NCBI RefSeq assembly: GCF_000247815.1
Contig: NC_021686.1
Coordinates: 4,535,037-4,599,036, forward strand
Direction of reading: 5' to 3'
DNA length: 64,000 nucleotides
From: Ficedula albicollis
Taxonomy: Eukaryota; Chordata; Aves; Passeriformes; Muscicapidae
Shown here piece by piece: positions 12,740 through 27,065 of the stretch; within the stretch, counting starts at the first letter, position 1; each line of letters begins with the position of its first letter. Under the pieces are notes generated by a model, which made no database searches, had not been told where the DNA came from, and worked only from the letters and a program-made list of their open reading frames with translations. The position numbers were made by a program, and so were the translations under genes.

Positions 12740-13020
12740 CTGTCTTGCATAAAAAAGTTAATTAATCAGAGCTGTGTCAATTTCCTTGTGCCATGTCAAT
12801 TTGCAGCAAGGTAATTAATCACTAATCGCCCAGCGTGCAGCAAACTAAGGGACAATCCATGAGTCATTTGTTGTTCTTTTTTTCCAAATAAATGGCACAC
12901 AGAGCCATGAAGAAACACATCTTGCCTTTCATAATATTTTTATCGACAGTTTTGCATGTTGTAATAGACTGCAGCAACAAGCAGCTGTAGTTCAATGGAA
13001 TATGAATATTAAAGAAACAA
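12740..13020. promoter_or_regulatory. Candidate conserved non-coding element
   Basis: Homeodomain-type cores (taattaatca, ggtaattaatcac), CpGs in an AT-rich setting (aatcgcccagcgtgc) and a TGCATG at 12953-12958, with no repeat signature. RBFOX1 introns are known to be rich in conserved non-coding elements. Function is inferred from composition only. Confidence 0.3.
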
Positions 13021-13514
13021 ATGAGAGCAGATTTATAGGCCATTGCTTTTCTGTTATGTCAGTTTTGAGATTACACTGAGCAAATGAACAGTGAAAAATT
13101 ACTCTTCCATGTGGAGAATGGTGATTAGACTTGTACATTAATTAGAGATTTTTGTTTTCCTTTTTAATGCATTTCAAATGAGAATGTCCTATAAGTAGGG
13201 GTTTCTCCAAAATACAGATTTATTCATTCCTAAACAACAGTGTATAATACTGGCATGTATTTTTTTTTTAAGTAAGGAAATAATTGGTCTACAATTTTAA
13301 GTATGGTTCAAAAAATAGCTTGTGAAAGAAAGAAATAGAAGTGACCAGTTGTGACTGTGTTTGATGTATATGGAAAATTTCCTTTGAATGCAGTTAATTC
13401 ACAACTAAATCCCAGGGAAAATCATCTCACAGTGACAAGTGAAGAAATGTATTTTCAGCTTGTAATTTTAAACACTGAACTTTCTAAAGATATTTTTTTT
13501 ACCCTGAATTTGAA

Positions 13515-13528
13515 GTGTGTGTGTGTGT
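13515..13528. repeat. (GT)7 microsatellite
   Basis: A short dinucleotide run followed by an AT-rich stretch. Confidence 0.85.
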
Positions 13529-13904
13529 ACATATATTTATATATAATTTAAATGCTTTTTCATGTTAAAATCTGTATTAACAGAGCTTACATTTTGCTTG
13601 CAGTGTGCTTTGGTCTGTGTATTTAAATGCACAAATCCTCTTTAGCACAGTGTTTATAATTCTTTCAAAGAATGCCACTTAATAACACTTATTACTATTA
13701 CAGTGAAGGGAAAACACAGCACACATTGGGATAAACTGATTCTGTTCCTGAAATCTCAGATAATATCATATAGATTATTCTGCTTAGCCTTTCTCAGCAT
13801 GCTACCCATTATATCTCTTTGTTTTTAATTTATTGTGTTTCCTCAACGGGGATCCTCCTGAACTATGGGAATAATGTAAATGTGTCTCCCTCTCTTTCTA
13901 GCAG

Positions 13905-14240
13905 TTAAGCTGTGCCGCAGTAAATTAGCGATAAACCGACTCAAACACGACGTAACATTAAAATTCTCCACCATAAAACATTTGCAAACTCTTGCTGGCA
14001 GATGACCTGCTAGTCAGTGCGGAGGAGGAGAGATTAGGAGTGATGAGAGGTAGATCTGCTCATCCATTTTGATGGCACACCTTTCTTGGGGCATATGGCA
14101 CCCTCATACAAATTCAAACCGCAGCACAAATGTGAAGAATAATTGCCCATTAAAGTGGCTGTATATTTTTATGGCTTTGATACAAAATCTGCCCCCTGTT
14201 GTCTTTTGCATCTGCTGCTCTTTCATCTATCCCAAAGCTT
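13905..14240. promoter_or_regulatory. Candidate conserved non-coding element
   Basis: Several CpGs fall within about 60 bases (tgccgcag, agcgataaaccgactc, cacgacgtaac) in otherwise CpG-poor intron. They are followed by repeat-free moderately complex sequence with aataattgcccattaaag. The composition resembles deeply conserved vertebrate enhancers, but no conservation data are available here. Confidence 0.33.
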
Positions 14241-17200
14241 TAAAACTTTAATACGCAGTGTATAACCCTTAAGTATTTTTTGCCAGGTTATATCCCTCTG
14301 TTTGGGAACTCAAGCTTTTTATTGTTCCTTCAGTCTTTGTTTTCCCAGGCCTGTGTTGAGATACAGTGCCTAAAAAATGCACCTCCCTGTCATGTTCATT
14401 TAATAAAAAATTCGTAAAACAAATGCTTATATTACATCTTCTGGGAAAAATTAAGATTTGATTAAATTTCATCTGTGAAATCAAAGATTAGGTTTTTCTT
14501 CCTTATGCTCATATTTGCTTTTTCTATAAAATCATTACTTATCTAAATTTTGCTGACATGCTACCATGAATCCTGTTAATTCCAAAGGCCTTTTTATTTG
14601 CTTAAATGTGGCAACTTGCTGGCCATATTTCCTGTTTGAGATCTAAACTGAATTTCACTGAAGGAGGTACCCTGACAGTGATTCCGTGTTTACAAAGTGT
14701 ATGAGGAGAAAACTTTGTAGACAATATTCATTATAATAATACATTTTAAAATTGCATCACCCCCAAGTATAAAAATAGAAGAAAAAAATTTAAAGGAGAA
14801 ATCTTATACTAGTATAACGTTCTTCAAACAATTTCATTTAGGCTGTAGTAGATGATTTGTATGATTTTGGATAATTATATTAAGCAAAGCCAAGGATTTC
14901 CACAGCATATTAATTATACTTTATTTTTTTTTTAACTTGAAAAATTAAAATTGCTGGGTGACTGTAGGAACTGAGTTTTGTGGTTGTAGTCTTATTCATA
15001 TTTGAATAGCTGAATTAACATCTATAGAATGGATGGGGCCATTAGATGAAAATGTAAATTGTTTTCTGTGGCTTGATGTTTGATTGTATATTGTCCTTAG
15101 AAGAGTCTTTCTTTTTATAACTGCGAGTTATCACCTCCTATCATCAACGTGCATTTGGAGAAATCTGCCTTTTCTCAGTCACAGATCAGAATAATTCCAG
15201 TCATCAAATTACTTTGATGAATTTAAGCTACTTTTGCTTAGAAGTGGGCTCAGATGCTTCCCTGCTGAGAGTCAAACACATTTTCAACCCCATTATAATA
15301 GCATTTTCACTGACTGAGCTTCAGCAGCCTGGCACTGAGGCACTAAGGAAGGTTGACCTACAAACTGTAAGTCATTAAAACCTCTACCCCTCCTGGCTAC
15401 TATCTTCATTACTTTTGGGACTGGTTAATAGCATTTAATGCTTCCTGATGGGACAGCCCTTTTCATAAAATTCTTTTTATGAAGTCCATTCTTCAGTTGT
15501 GTTCTAATGCTGCCACTTCTGCTGTTATTTTGGGGTGAGGATATTACAAAGTTGGTAGCTAAATAAATTCTGTGGTTATTACATATTCCTACCCATCTGA
15601 TTTCTCAGCTGGACTGAAGGAGCATTATGGTTTTTTTATGAACTCAAATCCAGGGTAAGAAGACCTGTTGATTACTTTACCTCTAATCTCAATCTCTAAT
15701 ATTACTACCTGACAATAGAAAAGTGTCTTTTCAGATACTCTGATTTTCAGAGGGATCTAAATCAGTTTTTGGGATGGATATAATTCTGAATAAACTCAGC
15801 TGTTAGACCTCTCTTGAATGTAAGGCCTTGCAATGCCACTTAGTCCCAAGTTTAGTTTCCATCATGTCTGCTCCTCTTCCTGACAGAACTGCACATCAGT
15901 GCTCTGCTTTCCACTGACTGCATCTTCACTTTTTTAGTGCTTTGCTTTACTTTAGACATTTTATGCTCTGTGACTTTATTAAGGCAAGCATAGCAAAACA
16001 ATTTCATTAATTCAGGCTTCTCATTCAAACTCGTTCTTTGTGTTACAGATCCTTTGAAAATGATTAAAAAAAAAAAATTGCTATTTTGTCTTAACATCTC
16101 CCATGACTGCTAAGCCCCACTTACAGGTTTTGGATTTGGTAAACTCTTATAGACAAGTGACTCTCCCTGCTATTTCTGTTTTCTTCCTTTTTCTCCTCTT
16201 TTGTTAAGAGAAGAAAAAGAAAGTAAAGAAAGGCTGTAAGACTGGAGGGAGTATGCAGGTCTGTAGTTCTTTGAACATTATGTAAAACTATCTTTGGCAT
16301 TTTCCTCTGCATATTGTATTGATTTTTATATAAGGCTGTATACTTGGAAAGGGAAAGGACAGAAGTTACGTGGTTCCAGCAGCAGGTCATAATTCTTTCA
16401 CTACTCTATATACACTGGTCAACACTCAGTCTTGTTGAATATGCAAAAGTACTTACAGCATCCAAATTTCACATAGGTGATGTATATGTTTTTTCTTAAA
16501 ATAAATATTTTCCACTACAATTCCTTTAAGACTTCTTAAATGCAGTTGCCTGTAAAGTTATCAACAGAATATCGAATTCTGCAAATTCATCTTTCTGCTT
16601 TTGACACATTCCTTTTATATTCCTTATAAAATATGGTATTTGCACTTTCTAAGACAGATCTAATTTATTTGCATTGCCATAAGATCAGTTTATGTTGTAT
16701 TACAGGCATGTAAATCTTTGCAGAATTACTGTGCAACCTTTTTGTCAGAGAGAAGGACCTAGCAATGCCCCAAAGCCACAGCAGTAAGGCAGTAATAGAG
16801 AAATCACCATAATTACAGTATTTGCCTTCACATGTTCAGCCAGCAAGGCCTAAAAGCTGTGAATTTTTTAATTTTATTTTTTCAAATTCGAGGCTTCTTT
16901 TAAAATTTGATGTTAAATGAGGATTGAAATAAATTCATATTTCAGATTTTAAAAATTTTATACATCAGTACTTCCATCTGCTTGCTTTTTATTAGGGCTT
17001 TGCTAAGCAATATTTGTCTTATTTCTTTATTTACATACTGAAAAAAAATATAAACACAGTGAAATACATCTAATATAAACCTGACTGCCAACTGGACTTG
17101 AGCTGGATTTGATTTTATCTGTCTCATTGATGAATTCATTCAAGAAATACCTGTTCTAACATTTATATGCAATATATGTACAAAGGAAAAATGAAGTAAT

Positions 17201-17898
17201 GAAGCACTACTTAAAACCTGGCAGACAAAGTAAAGTGGGAAGCTTTGTTTGTTGCTTTGGGGGTTTACTATTATTTTTTCAATTAAAAATTTAGCAAGAG
17301 AGAATTTTTACAGAGGGAAAGCCTCTAATACTGTATTACTGTTCAGTTTCTGATTAAAATCTTTTAAGTCTCACATGGAATGGTAATTAATGTTCACAGA
17401 TCCAATGACGATATAAAAATGTCTGAGTCGATGTTTTTGTTATATGACTAAGTGGTTTCTGTTTGGTGTGAATATTATGTGGATTCAGAGGTATTCCTAA
17501 GGTGTATATATATAAATCCTCTTGCCTTTGAAGGACTGAAACGCACTGTTATGTACATGATGCAACCCCAAAAAACAAGAAAAGAGAGGAAAAACTATTT
17601 GCATTATCACATGGTCAGGAGCTGGTTAATAATCCAACTCCTGAACAAAAGCAAAGCTCTGTTCAATGTGCAAAATCACTGGATGATTTAGATGACTTGA
17701 GGTCACATCAGTCTCTCATGTCCCACCCCCCACTCAGAACAGGGCTGACTTTAGAAGACAGATCCAGTAATGTGATGCAAATATCTCTGACATTATAAAT
17801 CTGAGCCTGAACTTGGACCTCGGGAGTCTCCTAGTAGTAGTGTTGGCTGAACCAGTCAACACTCTTTTTAATAGTGTCTTCTGAGGAGCTCAGAGCCC

Positions 17899-17904
17899 TG
17901 CATG
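17899..17904 (+). promoter_or_regulatory. TGCATG (RBFOX motif) upstream of 133-nt exon
   Basis: An exact TGCATG about 190 nt upstream of the 133-nt exon. RBFOX sites upstream of an exon usually repress it. The 133-nt exon is normally constitutive, so relevance is uncertain. Confidence 0.35.
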
Positions 17905-17969
17905 ACACTGCCATCCGAACCCCCGGTGTGCCGCCTGCTCTTTGCGCACACACCGGTGTGAAAAGATGA

Positions 17970-18230
<261 letters not shown>

Positions 18231-21200
18231 TAAGAGCTTCCCTCTGCTCCCCTCACCTCCCCTCAGCACGGGCCCCGGGAGCTGGGCACCTGCCCGGCCC
18301 TGCCCGGCCCCGGCGCCTCGCACGGCGCCTTGAAAAATGACTGTAATTTGTACCGCCACGCTTGGTGGCCTTCAGCATTTCAGATGTCACATATTGTTAT
18401 GTAAATGCTCCCGCCAACGGAATGCTCCGGAACAGGGAGATTGTTTCGGCTAAAGGTATACTTTTGATGATTGCAAACGTCTGGTTATTAAGGAGGTTGG
18501 ATCGAGTCAACTTCTTTTTCTTCAAATTGCCTGCTGAAAGTTGTCTCTGCACCTATAGTGCTCTATTTGTTTTTTTTTAATACATATATATTTATTTATT
18601 GCAGTTTGCTTATTTTTTCTAGTTACTATCTTTGCCACAATAGAAATCTGGGGTGGTCCACTCAGGACTATGGGTTTTGTGTACATTTGCTTAAATAATA
18701 CCATAAAATTTCGCTGTCAGTGACCTGCGTTTACTAAAACCAAGTAGTAAACTAAAGAATCAAGAATAATAATTCATAGTCTTAATTTCTAGAAACTCCA
18801 TAATCTTGTTTCAGAAGATTGTTTGGGTTTTAGGTATATTTTTGGGGGAAAGAAAGAAGAAACAATTTCTCCTGTAGCTCTGCAAAGGCTGACACATGAA
18901 GGCTTTGTATGCTGCATGTAATACTTAAAAACCCTAATAGCATTAGCAAAAGATTTTTAGCTGTTAAGAAATTGGGAAACCTGGAAAATCGGAAAACTTA
19001 GCAGATCCTAGGCCAGAGTAGTATTTTGTCATAAAAACTTGATTTGCCATTATCTCTCTGTAGTGGATCTTTCTGGGAAGTGGTCAGGAAGGGTTGGCAC
19101 AGGCAGTGAGAGAAGGTGATTCTCTCTCTCTCTCGGCTCCCACTGGGGATGTCCCCCTGTGCAGGAGCTGCCAGCACAACCCCCTGCTCCATTCCAGTAG
19201 GTGATGGGTGCCCTGCACCAGTTCCCACAGTTTCTCAGTAAACCCGACTTCCATCAAGCCAAAAGGAGCATCTTTTTCCAGACAAATTTGCTAATCTCAT
19301 CAGTCAGCCTTTGGACTGAGTTTTCAGGGATATATTTACACAGGCAGTTTGACCATTCCATCACACTGGGCAGTCATTATCTCAAAGAAACAAGATATTC
19401 TAAAAACTTAAGTTAAGAATGATGACACAGAATCAGGTTATTTTGTAAAAGTGCATTCTATTGATTTGAGTGTTTTGTGTAGTTTATTAAGCAAAACAGG
19501 ATTACCACTACTGGAGGAAGACACTTTCCTGAAGTTGGCCTGAATTACCTCTGGTAGTTCACACACAAGGATGGTATCCCACCAAGTTACCCTTTAGTTG
19601 CCATACTCTCAATTAGAGTCACTCCAGGCATTTGTACATGGCAAAGATGGAAGCAAGTTCAGAATGCCCTGCATTCAGATTTTAATCAGAATTCCTCAGC
19701 TACCAAATGAATACTGCATCTAAAGAAAGTGGACTCTCCACCTCTACCTTGTTTAAAAACAAATTCTTAAATCTGAACATGGAGTGCAATATGTAGTGAG
19801 ATAACAAGGTGGGCTGCTCAGTTTCATGATGTCATTAGCATCACACCACAGTTAAATACAAAGTCATAAAGCTATATACAAAAATAATTACTAGCTGTGT
19901 GTGATAGTTTTTGAATTGGACCATAGTTTTTGGTTAGTACTTCCAAAACGAGTAAATACTTTCTGACCAGTAAATAACTTAAATTTGCCTTAATTTAAGA
20001 GGCCACATGTGGGTGCTCTATGTGAATACATGTGTGGTATACACATTATTTTAATTATTTCAGTAATTTCAGCAAGAATTCCATTTCCAAGTGCAGCACA
20101 TGTATATCCTCGTGGCACTGCTGGTTGCCAGCATTTTAGCAGTAAGTTAGATGTGTAGGCACGGGGAGCTCCTGTTGTAAGTCAGTGCAGATGTTCTGCA
20201 GCCATGTCCAGTAGTGCTCCAGGTGAACTGGTTTGCAGGAGGTGAGCCCAGCACCCACACTCCTGTGCAGGGTGGTTTGCAGGTTGGCTGAAGCTCATTC
20301 CCTTCAGGCTTGTGCCAGATCTGGCTTCAGAGGGAGCCATGCATTGCACTGGTCACAGGTCCCATCATCTCCTTTCTGATGGCTTCCAGCTCTCTGAGAG
20401 GAACCCTTGCTAATCCAGGGCTCACCTTGCCACAAAACACAATCTGACACTGCAAAAGCTTTCAATTACTAAGTCCTGTCTTAAATAGTGTAGGTCTTGG
20501 TTCAGATATTTAATTTTCTCCATCCACCTGTGCTTTCCAATAAGGCCCTGCTTTCTGAATTGCCTGTTTTGTAATCCATGGGTCAGTATATATATAACAT
20601 ATGAAGTTATACATATCTCTGTTGCACTGATCCACAGCTGGGCTAATAAAGCTTTATTTTCCTGTAATTTCTTTGGCCTGGCATATTGGACCTCATGTTG
20701 ATGTCTTCACTGATACAAGCATGCAATGTGGAATTTCTGTGTGATTCTTTGTTCTCTGCTCACCTATTCTATCCTGTGACCCATCAAAGAAGCAATAAAT
20801 TTTCATCAGAAAAAAAAAAATCCTTAATCAATGGAAATAAATGTGGAAATGTTCTCATAATAAATTATGAGAATGTAGTTTTTGGTCACAACGTGAATAG
20901 AAGTCAAGGAAAATTACTGAGATAATGAAGAGATCACAGAGAATGAATCAGCTTAGAGAAGGAAGCAAACAACTTGGAATATCATTTGTTGATAAGAAAA
21001 ATGGAGTAAGTTTTGAATGCTGCTTTGCAAATAATTTGGTAGCAATTTCTTGTTTCTCCCTCAAGGAAGGAGCCCAGCCTTACAGCCAAGCAAACACTTT
21101 CATACTTAAGTATTTTCAGTCATAAAAAAAAAAAGACACATTTACTATAATGACAGATATTATCTTAATAATAAATATACATTAAAATCCATCAGTGTTT

Positions 21201-22839
21201 AGTTAGAAAAATATTTCCTTTCAAGAAAGAGCCTGCACGTAGTTGCAAAATATAAAGCTGAAGATTGCAAGCAATTGCCTTCTTTTATTTTCTTTTCTTT
21301 CATTAACCTTAGATCTTGATCCACCTCTGGGTCTTGTGGTCATAAGGCAGATGAGATACGGTGGTTCCTACTGAAAGGTGTCCTCTGCTGTGCCCTCCAC
21401 TTACTGGAGAGCAGCAAATAGGCTTTGCTAAGTCCTAGGGAAATTGCTGGGTATAACCATATTTAAGGCCATTATTTTCTGAAAAAATCAGAAAACAGCA
21501 CATGTGCTTTAAAATGTGTCACTTAAAAATGGAATTACTGTTCATGAGGTTCATGGCACTAGCCCAGTAATTAATGGATCCTTCACTTCTGAGTGAGACA
21601 TTTCACAATTCCTTGAGATAGCATCTTGTTTATTAGCTCTTGGAAAGTACTTCCCTTTTAGCATCTGTGGCATGATCTTTAATGCCTCGAAATATGAGAA
21701 CTGCAGCTTACTTATAACTACAAATAATTAATGTATGTATCATAAAACCCCCCTGACGCTGAAATGGGGAGTAAAGCTTGGTTTGCGTGAGAATACTGAA
21801 TGCTGAAGTTTAGAGTTTGGAAGTCTGCACTGCATGAGGAGCTTAATGTCAAAATGGTGCAGCAGGAGAGGCAAACAAGGGGCGTTTAACCTGTTGAGAA
21901 GAAAACCCAGAGTTGTGATATATCTGGTAGTAGAGCAGTAGTAGATAGCAGGAGTAGTGAAACTAATGAGTTCTGATTCAGCATGCTTTGCTTTAAATTC
22001 TTCCCAAGTTTAGTGTGTGATGACTTTGTCTTCACATTTCCTCTCTGCTCCTTTCAGTTCTGATGAAGCTAACAGAGAATTAGCTTTCAGTCTGTATCTC
22101 CTCCTCTGCTGTCTTTCCTTGGAAAGCAGCAGAGAGCAATATGTTTTTCTTTCTTTGAAAAGAACAGTTTAAAAAAAACCCAAAAAAACAAAAAACTCTA
22201 ACGTAACCCTAAATAGAATTGCAAATTTGTGGGGAGTGTGGAGGAGAAATAACAGAGACTATTCATAAACTGTTCCTCTTGTTAAAATAAACATTCTCAA
22301 GTGCTACTTGCTAACTGATTCAAAATGAAAATACAGCTTTATTTTCCAGCCCTTATTCTGAATTCTAAATTTAAGAAGATTAGTATGAGCTACTACATCT
22401 ACTCTGGTTGTTATGGGTTTTTCCCACTACATTTCCTTGGGCTCATGTCAACTTCCTCTTACTTTAGACTCCGTGCATACATGCAATTATTGGAACAAAA
22501 AGTGTTTTTTGCCAGCATGTATTGATTCATGTCTGCCAGCTTTGTTCTCTGCAGCAATGCCCTCAGTCAATATCACAAAGCAGATAATGGAACTTGTCCA
22601 TGGCAAAAACTGTTGAAACCAGAAAGGCAAGAAACTGGAATTAGAGAACATTCTAAAAAGTTGAAACTGCCTTGTGTAATAGTTTCAGTACTATGTTTCC
22701 AGCACTTAAAACTCTTTCATTAGAGTATGGGAAAGTGTAGATTTAATTCTGCCTTTGGTTTAAATAAGGCTGCAGCTGCATCTATTTAATTTGTCTCATG
22801 AAGGCCTTAGATCAAGGGTTCATGTTAAAGGAGATTTGC

Positions 22840-23401
22840 AGACCAAGAGCTGGACAGTGTAGGACAGGGAGGGTGTCAGAAAACACAGAACTGCTGTTCC
22901 TCAGCTTCCTTGTAGTTCTGCTGGAGAGGTAGTGCTGGGCTGTGTCCATTGCTGTGCCAAGGAAGGGAACTGATGCTGAGAATGGCTGCCTAGAACAGAG
23001 GCCAGGCGGGTAAAACAATAAAGTAGGTATTTGTTAAAGGCCTTCAGCTGATACCCCTTGGGCAGGGCAGGAGCCTCGCAGAGGCTGCACCCAAGATGGA
23101 CAAGGGTCATGAGTTTTTCATACAGATATAAATTTGGTCTGTTTGCCTGTCAGAGGTTACTTGTCCAATTATACCTTCAGGTAATGAAGTCATATACCCC
23201 TGGTTTGCTTTTCCCCCAATTCACCTTTGTTTGTTCCTTTTGGGGCCTGAGGCTGTGATGGTGTCCTTGGCTCTCAGACTGCAAGGATGGTTTTGTCTGA
23301 CCAAAATGTGAAGAGAGCTCACTAACACTCTATATGGAGTTCAGAGTTATACCCTAAAGCAGTACAGAATCTAAAAAATAGAAAAGCTAAAACTTAGGGC
23401 A
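22840..23401. mobile_element. Possible LTR-derived repeat (songbird type)
   Basis: The run aacaataaagtaggtattt, then gatggacaagggtcatgag, then ttacttgtccaattatacc, then ccttttggggcctgaggct resembles a songbird LTR family I recall. Ends are approximate. I could not find a convincing TG...CA pair with flanking duplications, so it may be a fragment. Confidence 0.4.
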
Positions 23402-24223
23402 TCAGAATCAGGGGTGTGATTCCATTTGGTCCCTTGAATCCAGCACTCAGGTTGGGTGTGCTGCTCTGGGCTGACCTGTGTGGCTGAGGACCATGGATCC
23501 TCAGCTGCTGGGAAGTTTCTCAGCTAAAAGTTGTGCAGTCAAGGACTGTCTATTTATGTCACTGATGGATTATTCATCTCAATCATTTTGAAAGATGAGG
23601 ACAGAAAAATGATAATGAAGACAGATGTAGTTCTCCCACAATATTATAAGGGTGGAATCTAAATTAGTAAAGAGTTTGTGTTAATATAGTTACAAGAAGT
23701 GATTATAAGACACAGAGACTTAAATAAAGGAGCTAAACCCATGACAGTCAGATGTATAATACCTGATGAGGAAATAGCTTCCTATTTAGATAAAATAATT
23801 TCAGGAAATGATTGTCACATATGATGTTATTTAGATGCACATTTTCGTATTAAATCAGGATTTCTCACTTCTCTGAGTCTTCCTTAACACAATAAAACAA
23901 TAAAATACAACTGAACAAATCCCCCAAATTTGTTCTTTTTAATGCCTCCAGGAAGCGCATTAACGTATCCATTCCTTGGGTGAAATAACTCAGATTTCAG
24001 TAATGTGACTTTTAGAAAACCTAGTGTTGTTTTACAAGAAGCACAGGACCTAACTGCCTACCATGATATTTTTTTAACATAAAGTGTAAAAGGAGCTGTT
24101 GTAAGATGGGTCCCTGTGTGATGCCTTCAGTCTCTTCCCATGCTCAGGACATCCCCTTTGTTTTCTGCCCAGAGCCTCAGAGACAGAAAAAGGGATGATA
24201 AGCCAAGCAAATTAAACCAAATT

Positions 24224-24283
24224 AACAAAAAAACAAAAACAAAAACAACCCACCAAACCAAAACCCCACCCCCAAAAAACCCC
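24224..24283. repeat. 60-nt A/C-only tract
   Basis: Only A and C on the + strand, made of CAAAA-like units grading into CCCCA-like units. Low-complexity intronic sequence. Confidence 0.85.
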
Positions 24284-25857
24284 TTTGAAATTTCTATACT
24301 AAAGGAAGGAAAAGCAAAACTTTGTTCTTGTGGTTTACACTTTGTACTTCTGATGAAGGGTGCTGTTAGAAAATACATTTGACTCTACTGATAAGATTCA
24401 ATCATGAATCAACAAATGACAAGAATTCTGAATAGAGGAAATATTCTCTGAAAAATCTATGGAATTGTGAAGAATTCCTTTTCCTCAAACTTCAGGAGAA
24501 GCAGAAGGGTTTTTATTTAATATCACTGTCATAATGTAAGATCATAAGAAATAAGATAAAAACAGCTGGTTTTTTTGTAGTGCAAGTCCTGCTTGGGACT
24601 GTTATACTCATTTACCTGATTCTGTCACTTCATCTTACTATTGGCCATGTCTAATGATGGAGTTATGCATATATGTCTCATTTTAGTGATGGGTACATTT
24701 TTCATCATAGTATTTATGAAGTGGTTTCATTTAGAAACTCAAAATAAGGTTCTGTCTGTACGTGACTGGAAGGAAGACTGGGGTGGATGAATGAACCTGT
24801 CCAAGATTACAACCAGCTGCACTTGGGAATGAAAAATTTATCAGCCCCTATTCATCTTTGCTGTATATGCACAGATCACCAAGAGGAGGAAGGAAAAAAC
24901 TTTCCCTTTCTGACATATGCTTTTTCAAAAGCATTATTTTCTGAATAGCAATGTTCAATAGTAATTGAGAGTAGGATGTTTGAATGGACAGTGCTGGGTT
25001 GGCCTGGGCTGGCTGCCAGACCCTCACCCAGCTGAGCTCTTCTTCCCCCTCCCAAGAGCACAGGCAGAGAAAGGAGGATGGAAAGGCTCTTGGGGTGAGA
25101 TAAAGACAGGGACATTTTGTGCCAATTGCCATCATGGACAAAACAGACTTAACTTGAAAAATGAGTTTAATTTCCTACTGAGATGCAGTTAGATGATTAT
25201 AAACAGAGGTAGGACCTAAACCAGCTTCCCCCAACTCTGCTCCACCTCCAGCAGGAGGCACAGGGATGTGAGGAGCTGAGGGTTGGGGCTGTGGGACCCT
25301 TATGTCCAGTAAACTCAGTATTCTTTGTGTGCCATCTCATCCAAGTCCTTCCATGCTGTCCATGATTGTGTGCTCCTACCTCACAGTTGTGTGGAATGCT
25401 GTATTTCTTATGTGCAAACAGGGAAAGAAAAACATGGAGTGTTTTAAAATAATCAGAGTATCCAAACCAAAACCAAAATGAAGGTACACTGCAGTGTAAG
25501 TAACAAGCTCTCTGAGAACTGCCAGTGTAGACCAGGTTTTGTGTATTTTGCTCTGCAGACATAATAAACAGAAAAATATATGAGTAAAGGTCTGACCCTA
25601 CTGAAACAGATGGCAGACACTCTGATTTAAGTGGAGCTGAGTTTTCACCTGTTACTATTCCATAGCAAACTTTTATCATCAGTGTGGTTTTATCCATGTT
25701 GCTGTGTGCATGTATGCATATTTATGATTTTCTCAAGTGATTCTAACTTAGGCACATACCAGCTCAGCCCTGTGGGGTTTGGTTATTGACCTCAATAGAT
25801 CAGTTATATTTCTGACATGAAAATTCTTGTTGGAATTGCAAAATGGCTTAGGCTAGC

Positions 25858-26052
25858 AACTTGGTATTAACGATGATTCCTAGTTGATAGTATTCCTAAA
25901 CTGAAAATATTGTTGCAAAAAAGCCCTATTGTTTTATAACTTGGTATTAACGATGATTCCTAGTTGATAATATTCCTAAACTGAAAAAATTGTTGCAAAA
26001 AAGCCCTATTGTTTTACGAAAATATTGTTGCAAAAAAGCCCTATTGTTTTAT
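25858..26052. repeat. 80-bp tandem duplication plus 35-bp partial third copy
   Basis: Copies 25858-25937 and 25938-26017 begin aacttggtattaacgatg and end ccctattgtttta. They are followed by a partial third copy (26018-26052) that restarts at gaaaatattgttgc and matches copy 1 at the diagnostic position (aaaatattg, not aaaaaattg). Confidence 0.95.
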
Positions 26053-27065
26053 TAGTTCTCATATTTAGCTCTTGAAACAGCTTGGTTTCATTCTGATATT
26101 GGAAAGACAAATTTCAAATTGCAGAACTGCCAAATAGATGTAAAATTGCAGGAATGACCTAATGGGTGCAATTGTTAGGCCACTATTGTGCAGTTCCAGT
26201 TTTATTTAGTGCAATCATTTAAGTTGTCTCTGTCATACTGTGTCATCTATCCTGAAGGGTTTAGAATCTTTCACTGTTTACACTGCTGATTGATCTTAGC
26301 TGAAATGAGACCATCTCTGGGTGAACAGCAACGTCATCACATTTTTTTGAGATAAGTAGTAATGTATCCAACCAACCAAAACAGGGGAGCTCAGAATCAC
26401 TGGCATATTTTCCAAAGCTGTAAAATGCTTAAATAGGTAAAGTTAACTTTTTTTTTTTTTTTCATAAGAATAGCACCCTGAAATTCTCCATTGACCATTT
26501 GTCACTCTTGGTAATTGCATCGAGCCAGCAATGCAGTACCTGTGGGTTCTCTCACCTCTGTGCAGACTCATCATTGAGATTTGACCCAGTGGGTAGAACA
26601 CCACCAGTGTTATTATTTCACCCACTCTTCTCACCATTTCAGCTTAGGCTGTGTTTTGTTTGCCATCTAAGTAATGAGAAGTAACCCTTTATTTCAGAGG
26701 GTCAGCATCATTGCAGGACAAGAAAGCAGTGCTTCAAGAGTTAGTTTTTTGCAAAGGTATTGAAACTGGATGTAGGATTGGCCCACTGAAAATTTTTATA
26801 GGAAAGAAAAAATGCTGGTTTCTTAAAACTAAAAACAGGGGAAGAAAAAGCCCCCAAAGTTTATCAAAAGTCTTTTCCAATCCTGCCATGCTTTGCCTTC
26901 CTTTGACTAAGCATTTGGCATACTTGATAAGATGATGTATTTGGTACAGGTTCACTTCTGATAATTGCTACCAACCTCCTTAACCAATGTGAAGAGTGCC
27001 TTCCCTCCCCCTCCCCTCTGTTCTTGTGAGAGACTAACCTCAGCTGTGCAGGGGTTGGTGGCATT

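Noticed and set aside
25197..25697. 166-residue open frame on the minus strand
   Set aside because: It is the longest non-repeat frame but has no recognisable domain and lies within an RBFOX1 intron; one frame of this length is expected by chance in 64 kb.
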